Part shown: positions 57,483-64,000 of the stretch, in pieces
How positions within the stretch are numbered: the first letter of the stretch is position 1
How the letters are laid out: each line of letters opens with the position of its first letter
NCBI GenBank assembly: GCA_036520835.1
Contig: DATDIX010000089.1
Coordinates: 1-64,000, forward strand
DNA length: 64,000 nt
Origin: VBAT01 sp036520835
Lineage (GTDB): Bacteria; Bacteroidota; Bacteroidia; Chitinophagales; Chitinophagaceae
Reading direction: 5' to 3'
The notes under the pieces: model-generated
The model's database searches: none
Told to the model about the DNA's origin: nothing
What the model saw: the letters and a program-made list of their open reading frames with translations, nothing else
Position numbers and translations under genes: made by a program

Positions 57483-58370
57483 TCACTTATTGGCCTTCCC
57501 CAGGTTATTCAATGCCTTGATATGTGCATCAGGCAATACCCTGTTAAATATCCTGATCTCGTCAATCTGCCCGGTCATGGGAGCAAAACTGACATCTGCG
57601 CTAACAGCCATTCCTGGTATGCCATTATAATTGGAGCCGATAATAACTTCACTGGGCTCCCATGATTTAAATGAATTATTCCCGGTACCCCTGTTCGGAA
57701 AATTACCTACTTTGACTGCATTCATCCAGTTGTTGAAAACACCGGTACTAAAATCATATGTTAGCACAATATGTACCCATTTGGTCAGGTCAGTTTGGTC
57801 CAGCACATTATTCAGGTTATCCTGTGTACCTCCTCCCACTGTTGAAAATGTAGGTTGTATCCTCAATGTGGTGGTATTAGTTGCCGGGTAGCCGTTTGTA
57901 TTCAGGGCAAAATTTATGTTCCCGTTGAAGATGGTGGGCCTGGCCATTTGAAATACCATCGTTCTTTTGGATGCGTTGTTGAGGATCTTTACCCATAAAC
58001 TGATAGACCAGCTTTTTAATGAGTCAGTCTTGAATTTTTGAAACTGGTTGGCAAAATAAAGATAGCCTGCTGTTAAACTCAAAGCTTTACCTCGTACTCC
58101 GCCGGTTACAAATGCATCGTTGGCTGTAGTAGTTGGGGCTGTGCCTGATTTTAGTTCATTCTTTGTATCATCAAATGTCCATTGTGCAATAAGGTTTTGC
58201 GGAAAAATTTCATCTGAACTGGTATAGCCATCAATAGTGCCCACATAAGCATCTGGTGACACCCCGGGCAATTTGTTAGGATTGCCATCTTTTTTACAGG
58301 ACGATCCTATGACCGCAAGCAATGCCAGGCCAGCGATGTATTTTGTTGTATGCGTTTGTAAGAATTTCAT
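57483..58370 (-). CDS. LamG/concanavalin-domain lipoprotein
   Basis: 295 aa. Lipobox (LALLAVIGSSC, then KKDGNPN). From about residue 60: LIAQWTFDDTKNELKSG, VRGKALSLTAGYLYFANQF, SWSISLWVKILNNASKRTMV, WVHIVLTYDFSTGVFNNWMN and MTGQIDEIRIFNRVLPDAH, the LamG-like jelly-roll pattern. No hydrolase motif. It takes the position of SusE/F in this PUL, just after susD (26 bp), so it is probably the surface glycan-binding protein. Confidence 0.88.
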   Translation of the reverse strand: MKFLQTHTTKYIAGLALLAVIGSSCKKDGNPNKLPGVSPDAYVGTIDGYTSSDEIFPQNLIAQWTFDDTKNELKSGTAPTTTANDAFVTGGVRGKALSLTAGYLYFANQFQKFKTDSLKSWSISLWVKILNNASKRTMVFQMARPTIFNGNINFALNTNGYPATNTTTLRIQPTFSTVGGGTQDNLNNVLDQTDLTKWVHIVLTYDFSTGVFNNWMNAVKVGNFPNRGTGNNSFKSWEPSEVIIGSNYNGIPGMAVSADVSFAPMTGQIDEIRIFNRVLPDAHIKALNNLGKANK

Positions 58371-58396
58371 TTTTTAATTTTTTGGTCTTAATAAAA

Positions 58397-59938
58397 TCAA
58401 TACCCTGGATTTTGTGTCAGCACACCTGCACTCAGATCGATCTGTGTTTGCGGGATCGGCAACAAAGCATCCCTGTTATTATTATAATTAGGTTTGCCCG
58501 CCCCATTCAATGTGGCCTGCGCAACACCCCAGCGCACCAGGTCGAAGAAACGATCATGCTCCATGGCTAACTCAATCCGGCGCTCCTGGCGAATCGCTGC
58601 TCTTAATAATGCCTGGTCTGTGGTGGTTACTGCCGGAAGGATCGTGTTGTTGCCTGCTCTTGCTCTTGCCCGAACCATTTCCAATTTTGCCAGCGCTTCA
58701 GATGTATTATTTGTTTCATTAGCCGCTTCGGCATACATCAGCAGCACATCAGCGTAACGGAGAATGCGGATATTCATCCAGTAACCAAACCTGTTTGCAA
58801 CCGAGGACCTGAGAGAAGGATTTGTGTACACTTTATTATTATAACGTGGATTAGGCAATCCAACCGGCAGGTTTTCGCCATAAATAGTTTGATAAGTAGT
58901 AGTGGGAGTACTGGTGTACAGGATGGTCCTGTTCTTACGGGGATCATTGGCTTCATAAGCCGCTTCCAGGTAGGTGCTGGGTGTATTCCATCCCCATCCC
59001 AGGTCCCATATTCCGGCGCCCCTGACGCCCATGATTTGCGCATATTGTATTCCATTGGCAGTAGGGGTTGTTGCATTGGCCGTTCCCTGCACCTCGAATA
59101 CAGATTCTTTACTGTTCTCTCCTTCCTCTCTGAATAACATATCATAAGTTGTCGTCATGTTGTATTGAGCCGAGGTGATCACAGCATTGGCGGCAGTCAT
59201 GGCCTGGGCCCATTTTTGTTGTGTCAGGTAAACTTTAGCCAGCAAACCATTGGCTGCTCCCCGTGTAGCCCGCCCAATAAATTTTATTTCCCAGTTCAAC
59301 GGAAGACTGGTTGCAGCAAATTGAAGATCCGCTTCTATAAAGGCGTAAACTTGTGCGATGCTGCTCTGGGGAACATTACTTTGAGCCGCCGCATTGGTGA
59401 ATACAGTATCGATCAAAGGCACTCTTCCAAACAAACGGACCATCATAAAATAGGCATAACCCCGCAGGAACCTGGCTTCCCCTTCTGATTGTGCTTTTAT
59501 ATCCGGCGTAGCAACAATGGTTGAGTTATGCCTGACCTGGTCAAGGGCAATATTAGCCTTATTCACCAGGCTGAAATAACCTAACCAAAGGGTATTGGCA
59601 AAACCATTGCTTGGTGATACCGGGAAATTATCCATATCGATCGCATTGGCGCCACCGTCTGCAGGTGTACTGCCTTTATCAGCGTCATCGCTGCGGATAC
59701 TGGTAGCACAAATAAACGACTGGCTGTGCACATTAAAAGTTCTTAACTCGGAATAGACCCCGAAGAGGTAAGTATCATAGGGTCCTGAACCACTCGGGTA
59801 AGGATAATCATCCTGGGTATATTGACCCTGCGGGTCGCGGTCAAGGAAATTCTTTCCGCAGCCTGCGATTGTAAAAACCGCAGCAGCTAACAGCAGCGTC
59901 AGCTTTATCTTTCTGGGTTTATTAGTATGTAGTTTCAT
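58397..59938 (-). CDS. SusD/RagB-family lipoprotein of the second PUL
   Basis: 513 aa. Lipobox (LLAAAVFTIAGC, then GKNFLDRDPQ). SusD marks: EGEARFLRGYAYFMMVRLFG, ATRGAANGLLAKVYLTQQKW, NIRILRYADVLLMYAEAANE, IRQERRIELAMEHDRFFDLV and the C-terminal LLPIPQTQIDLSAGVLTQNP. Partner and lid of the SusC at 59965, from which it is separated by 26 bp. Confidence 0.95.
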   Translation of the reverse strand: MKLHTNKPRKIKLTLLLAAAVFTIAGCGKNFLDRDPQGQYTQDDYPYPSGSGPYDTYLFGVYSELRTFNVHSQSFICATSIRSDDADKGSTPADGGANAIDMDNFPVSPSNGFANTLWLGYFSLVNKANIALDQVRHNSTIVATPDIKAQSEGEARFLRGYAYFMMVRLFGRVPLIDTVFTNAAAQSNVPQSSIAQVYAFIEADLQFAATSLPLNWEIKFIGRATRGAANGLLAKVYLTQQKWAQAMTAANAVITSAQYNMTTTYDMLFREEGENSKESVFEVQGTANATTPTANGIQYAQIMGVRGAGIWDLGWGWNTPSTYLEAAYEANDPRKNRTILYTSTPTTTYQTIYGENLPVGLPNPRYNNKVYTNPSLRSSVANRFGYWMNIRILRYADVLLMYAEAANETNNTSEALAKLEMVRARARAGNNTILPAVTTTDQALLRAAIRQERRIELAMEHDRFFDLVRWGVAQATLNGAGKPNYNNNRDALLPIPQTQIDLSAGVLTQNPGY

Positions 59939-59964
59939 TTTTTTATCGGTTGAGTGAATAAAAA

Positions 59965-62900
59965 TTAAAATGTCACATTAACGCCAAATGAATAAACAGC
60001 CGGAACAGGATAAGTGCCATTATCAGCTCCGCTGGCAATAGGATTGCTGAGCGATGCTTCCGGTGTATAACCGGTGGTTTTGCTGAAGGTGGCAATATTC
60101 TGCCCGCTGATATAAAGCCGGAGTTGTTTTACTGGTCCATTTCCTAAGGTCCGGGATGAAAATGTATAACCTAACTGGAGGGTGCGTATCCGGAAATAAT
60201 CGCCTGGCTCAAGGTAATAAGAACTGAACAGGAAATTATTGCCACGGGTGTTATCCAGTATCGGTTCAATATTGGTGCTACCGGGTGTTGTCCATGCGTT
60301 CAGCCGGTTGGCCTCATAATTCAACACGGCAAAAGTGGCGGTGCGCCGTTGTGTATACACTTTATTACCAGCCACTCCTTGTCCTTCGAGGATCAGGTCA
60401 AAGCCTTTATAGCCAAGAGAGATGTTTGCTCCGATATTATAAATGGGGAAAGGTGTGCCAAGATAGGTCCTGTCTTTGGAATCGATGATGCCGTTCCCAT
60501 CAACATCTGCATAAGCTACATCGCCGGGCAATGAATTGGAAAGACCCGGTATTTTATCCAAATCAGCAACAGACTGGTATATGCCGATCTGCCGGTAGCC
60601 ATAAAAATAACCGATCGACTCGCCGGTCACTGTTTTGTTCACGCCGGCATTTCCGAGTATTTCGAAATTGATATTATTACCGATTGATTCAACTTCATTT
60701 TTATTGTAGCTGAAGTTAGCACCGATATTATAAGTAAAATCTTTACCGATCCTGTCACTCCACCCTGCACTTATTTCAACACCCCTGTTGGTAATTGTTC
60801 CCAGGTTGGTACGATAGGAATAGTTCCCTGCTGTTCCAGGTAATGTTAGTGTTGTCAATATGTCTTTCGTTGTCCTGTCGTAAAAAGTTATCTCCGTACT
60901 TAGCCTGTTGTTCAAAGCACGCAGATCAAGTCCGATATCTATACCTCTTACTACTTCCCAGTGTAAATTCGGGTCAGGCACGTAAGCCGGCGCAACAGAT
61001 CCGTAAACATTATCGCCGAATACACCAACGTTCGCAGTAGTAAGTCCGGGTAAGTACAGGTTAGCAGGCAAGCCCAACCCGCTTCCTACAGTACCCCATG
61101 CGCCACGCAGTTTTAAAAAGTTAATAAACTTCACATGAAAGAAATCTTCGCTGGTTATTACCCAACCTACACCAACGCTTCCAAAATTACCCCACCTGTT
61201 CTCCGGTGAAAACTTTGAACTTCCGTCACGACGGAACGTGGCATTGACAAGATATTTACCGCTGAGAGAATAGTTAATCCTTCCCAGGAATGACATATAA
61301 GATTCTTCACCACCGCTGCCGGCATTGGTGGTCGGGTTGTTGGCATTGACAATATTGATATACCAGTAGTCTGGATCATCCGGAATATTCAGCGTAGTAT
61401 CTCTGCGGGTTCCGGACACATTTGAACTTCCCTGGAACAAAGTGGTAAAACCAGCCAACGCAGTTACCCGGTGTTTTTTATTAAATGTCTTCTCAAAAGT
61501 AAGTGTATGATCTTGCTGGAATTTGCGGAACTCGGCCTGTGCCTGGCTAACGCTGGTCTTCACAGATGCATCATAGGTTGTATCCGTTGGAGCCGCTCCT
61601 TCTCCTAAATTAACAAACCTGAATGGCAGCGGGCTGTAGCTGCGGCTGTTGTTGAATCCGAGGTCAGTATAAAATGAAGACCGGAAAGTGAAATATTGTT
61701 TGAATTTGAATTCTCCAAAAATACTCCCGATAAAACGATACCCCTTATTGACAGCAGTATTGTCAAACCGGTTCAGCCTGGCAACTGGATTGCCTACCTG
61801 TGCTCTCTGAAAACTGGGCATGCTGTAATAGGTTTTTTCGTCAACCTGTACGGGTACAATTGGAGCTGCCCACAGTGCATTATTCAAATCGGCCCCCGGT
61901 TCATTCTGCGACCAATGGAAACCGGTAATGTCGCCGCCGATTTTAATACCCTTACTGACCCTTATCTCATGATTCAGGCGAGCGATGAATTTCTGGAATT
62001 TATCATTTTTTAAAACTCCTTCCTGCACATTATACCCGAGGCTGAACAGGGAAACGGTTTTTTCACCGCTGTTGGAAACAGTAACCGTATTACTATTGAT
62101 AAGAGCATCCCGGAAGATCAGGTCCTGCCAGTCGGTATTAGCGGTATACCTGCTGTAGTCAAACGCCGCTGCATTGAGGTTGGCTAATTGTGCCGAATGC
62201 AGTTTTTTAAACCCTTCGGCATCGGTCACATCAATTTTGTTGGTAACCTTCTGCACACCCACATTACTTTGAAAGCTAACGCGGGTTTCACCTTTAGCTG
62301 CTCTTTTGGTTGTTACAATAATAACGCCATTACCGCCCTGCAATCCAAAAATGGCGATAGAGGAAGGATCACGGAGTATTTCAATATTTTCTATATCGGC
62401 AGGATTAAGGTAATCTATATTGGTCTGGAATACGCCATCCACTACATAAAGCGGATCAGAATTATTTGTACTGTTCACGCCACGGATTCTTACAGTTGGT
62501 GAGGCGCCGGCACGGCCACTGTTCACAACCGTCAAACCCGGCACTTTACCCTGCATAGAAGACATCGGGTTTGTAGCCGGCATCTTGGCTAATTCTTCTC
62601 CTTTTACAGAAGAGATCGAACCGGTCAGGTCCCTTTTTCTTTGTGTACCATAACCCACTACCACTACCTGGTCAAGCACCTGCGTGGAAACCTGTAATGT
62701 AATATTGATAACTGTACGGCCTGCGACTGTTTCTTCAGCAGTTACAAATCCAACTGAACTGAAAACAAGTACAGCATTGTCGGGAACGGTCAGCGAGTAA
62801 TTTCCGTTGGCATCGGTGGTGGTTCCGACAGTAGATCCTTTTACATTGACGGAGACACCGAAAAGCGCTTCCCCGGAAGCAGAACTGACCTTGCCGGTCA

Positions 62901-63300
62901 CCGTTAATTCCTTCACAGTAATTTCTGAAGGATCAGCAGCTTCTTTTAAAACAACCAGGTTGGTGTTTAATATCCGGTAAGAAATACCCGTATTGGCGAA
63001 TATCAGCGATAACACATCGTTGATGCCGGCATCCTTCACTTCAATACTTACCAGGGCTTTTCCCTTTATTACATCTTCATCAAACAGGAACCTGTAGCTG
63101 CTGTTCTTTTCAATAGCAAATAATACTTTTTTGAGTTCTGCTGTTTTCATGCGCAGGGAGATCTTATCCTGCGAAAACGTTTTGGCAGACACCTGCAGGC
63201 AGGCAATAGTAAGAAACAACATCGTCAATTTCATAATCCTGAAGAGCTTTGGTGACAGCAGTTCCCTGTAAAAAACAGGACTTGCTTCAATTTTTTTCAT
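59965..63300 (-). CDS. SusC-family TonB-dependent transducer with STN domain
   Basis: 1111 aa. After an N-terminal extension and signal peptide (LTMLFLTIACLQVSAKTFSQ) comes a secretin/TonB N-terminal (STN) domain (about 45-115: ELKKVLFAIEKNSSYRFLFD and LSLIFANTGISYRIL), a carboxypeptidase-like domain (VTGKVSSASGEALFGVSVNV), the plug (VVVVGYGTQRKRDLTGSISS; VRIRGVNSTNNSDPLYVVDG) and the barrel. The STN domain together with the upstream FecR protein shows trans-envelope signalling: substrate uptake would release an ECF sigma factor. Its own gene is 148 bp after fecR. Confidence 0.95.
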   Translation of the reverse strand: MKKIEASPVFYRELLSPKLFRIMKLTMLFLTIACLQVSAKTFSQDKISLRMKTAELKKVLFAIEKNSSYRFLFDEDVIKGKALVSIEVKDAGINDVLSLIFANTGISYRILNTNLVVLKEAADPSEITVKELTVTGKVSSASGEALFGVSVNVKGSTVGTTTDANGNYSLTVPDNAVLVFSSVGFVTAEETVAGRTVINITLQVSTQVLDQVVVVGYGTQRKRDLTGSISSVKGEELAKMPATNPMSSMQGKVPGLTVVNSGRAGASPTVRIRGVNSTNNSDPLYVVDGVFQTNIDYLNPADIENIEILRDPSSIAIFGLQGGNGVIIVTTKRAAKGETRVSFQSNVGVQKVTNKIDVTDAEGFKKLHSAQLANLNAAAFDYSRYTANTDWQDLIFRDALINSNTVTVSNSGEKTVSLFSLGYNVQEGVLKNDKFQKFIARLNHEIRVSKGIKIGGDITGFHWSQNEPGADLNNALWAAPIVPVQVDEKTYYSMPSFQRAQVGNPVARLNRFDNTAVNKGYRFIGSIFGEFKFKQYFTFRSSFYTDLGFNNSRSYSPLPFRFVNLGEGAAPTDTTYDASVKTSVSQAQAEFRKFQQDHTLTFEKTFNKKHRVTALAGFTTLFQGSSNVSGTRRDTTLNIPDDPDYWYINIVNANNPTTNAGSGGEESYMSFLGRINYSLSGKYLVNATFRRDGSSKFSPENRWGNFGSVGVGWVITSEDFFHVKFINFLKLRGAWGTVGSGLGLPANLYLPGLTTANVGVFGDNVYGSVAPAYVPDPNLHWEVVRGIDIGLDLRALNNRLSTEITFYDRTTKDILTTLTLPGTAGNYSYRTNLGTITNRGVEISAGWSDRIGKDFTYNIGANFSYNKNEVESIGNNINFEILGNAGVNKTVTGESIGYFYGYRQIGIYQSVADLDKIPGLSNSLPGDVAYADVDGNGIIDSKDRTYLGTPFPIYNIGANISLGYKGFDLILEGQGVAGNKVYTQRRTATFAVLNYEANRLNAWTTPGSTNIEPILDNTRGNNFLFSSYYLEPGDYFRIRTLQLGYTFSSRTLGNGPVKQLRLYISGQNIATFSKTTGYTPEASLSNPIASGADNGTYPVPAVYSFGVNVTF

Positions 63301-63371
63301 AATTTACAATTGAAGGGTTAATTACATTGATACTCCATTGGGGAGATACTATCAGTACTTATTAGCCTGGC

Positions 63372-63395
63372 GGGGTTCTGCGTCAACAGAATCCC
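63372..63395. other. Hairpin in the fecR-susC gap
   Basis: GGGGTTCTG and CAGAATCCC form a nine-base stem with one G-U pair and a six-base loop. T-rich sequence follows only on the plus strand, so on the fecR-susC message it is more likely an RNA structure than a terminator. The rest of this 148-bp gap shows no clear promoter. Confidence 0.4.
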
Positions 63396-63448
63396 GTTTT
63401 TGCTTTTATCTATTGCTACGAAGTATTACACATCATAAATCATAAGCG

Positions 63449-64000
63449 TTAGTGGTGAATAATTATTTTATTCCCTGTTCTCTCAAAAGAAAAGGAGTTG
63501 GTTATTGTTAAAGCTTCCAGGGCCTGGTCTATTGTTTCCTTTTCAAAATTCCCGGTCAGTCTTTTTTCTTTCAGGCGGTTGTCCCTGATCTCAATCTCCA
63601 CATTGTACCATCGTTCCATTTTTACGGCCACTTCACTGAAAGACTCATCATTAAAAACCAGCTTGTTCTCCACCCATTGTGTTTCATCCACGGTACTGTC
63701 GGCAGCATTGTACTTTAACCGCTGAATGGCGATCTCCGGTTTTAATTCATTCGTCGGATCAGCAATAGTTTCCGGTTCGGTTTCCTTATTCATTACCACC
63801 AGCTTTTCACTGGGCGACAGAATGAACCGATCATTTGACTCGTTCTTAATGATCACTTCAATACTTCCCCTGATCAGGCTGGTCTCTGTTTGTTTATCCC
63901 CCGGATAGGCTTTTACATTAAATGCCGTGCCCAGTACTTTTATATCCATTCCCGCCGTATGCACAATAAATGGATGTTTGCTGTCTTTTACAATATCAAA
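63449..64000 (-). CDS. FecR-family anti-sigma factor, C-terminal part
   Basis: Partial: the frame is open up to the right edge of the window (first complete codon at 64000). The FecR domain is recognised by FDIVKDSKHPFIVHTAGMDI plus KVLGTAFNVKAYP, and the C-terminal domain by LVFNDESFSEVAVKMERWYN and LTGNFEKETIDQALEALTIT (DUF4974-like). FecR proteins hold an ECF sigma factor at the inner membrane and are triggered by STN-type TonB transducers; the SusC next door has the STN domain. The transmembrane helix and the sigma gene must lie beyond base 64000. Confidence 0.92.
   Translation of the reverse strand, partial: FDIVKDSKHPFIVHTAGMDIKVLGTAFNVKAYPGDKQTETSLIRGSIEVIIKNESNDRFILSPSEKLVVMNKETEPETIADPTNELKPEIAIQRLKYNAADSTVDETQWVENKLVFNDESFSEVAVKMERWYNVEIEIRDNRLKEKRLTGNFEKETIDQALEALTITNSFSFERTGNKIIIHH

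Noticed and set aside
63372..63395. Hairpin before the STN-SusC gene as an intrinsic terminator
   Set aside because: The T-rich tail is on the plus strand only, while fecR and susC are on the minus strand; kept only as a structural feature.
1..64000. tRNA, rRNA, CRISPR arrays, insertion sequences, prophage
   Set aside because: All gaps longer than about 100 bp were read; none has cloverleaf-like sequence, spaced identical repeats, transposase or integrase genes.

Overview
The window is chromosomal DNA of a Bacteroidota bacterium, most likely of the Chitinophagaceae/Chitinophagales type. The basis is SusC/SusD pairs, a type IX secretion (T9SS) sorting domain, lipoproteins with short acidic or lysine stretches after the lipobox cysteine, promoters of the TTTG-N17-22-TAnnTTTG class, absence of Shine-Dalgarno sequences, a two-gene methionine synthase and a bTHX ribosomal protein. 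No rRNA, tRNA, CRISPR array, prophage or insertion sequence was seen.

Layout. 1-5961: end of an Ig-like-domain protein, recR, and a methionine synthase split over two genes with a 32-codon membrane micro-ORF between them. 6003-9660: an unknown secreted protein, a HAD phosphatase, a LOG-family protein, an exonuclease III-type nuclease and a DUF4286 protein. 9956-17196: housekeeping block with HU, bTHX, pdxH, a coiled-coil membrane protein, pyrH, a methyltransferase, tsf, rpsB, rpsI and rplM. 17533-22205: a HigBA-type toxin-antitoxin pair, an HD hydrolase, a sugar kinase, a DUF3179 protein and an outer-membrane barrel.

22425-37510 is a polysaccharide utilisation locus (PUL) that I read as specific for beta-1,4-galactan: LacI regulator, SusC, SusD, two SusE/F-like surface proteins, a lipoprotein GH53 endo-galactanase, a large clan GH-A hydrolase, and a GH2-GH53 fusion. 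37695-42785 holds a haloperoxidase-like lipoprotein, a T9SS-exported GH13 amylase and a NUDIX-type regulator with a degenerate Nudix box. 42922-51700: ligA, a DUF2461 protein, asd, a lamin-tail surface protein, a PfkB kinase, a TetR regulator and a PaaE-like reductase. 51789-64000 is a second PUL: FecR anti-sigma factor, STN-type SusC, SusD, LamG lipoprotein, then after a strong terminator a PF10091 (GH144-like) hydrolase, metallophosphoesterase, sulfatase, alpha/beta hydrolase and glycerophosphodiesterase.

The most interesting signals are: (1) a candidate attenuator ahead of asd, consisting of a consensus promoter, a 14-residue leader peptide rich in Lys, Thr, Met and Ile, and a long hairpin followed by eight U residues; (2) the GH2-GH53 fusion; (3) the second PUL, whose enzyme set would suit a phosphoglycerol- or ester-substituted beta-1,2-glucan; (4) short palindromic and 7-bp-period repeats found both between genes and in frame inside metH and the PaaE-like gene; (5) a Gly/Arg-rich tail on ribosomal protein S2.
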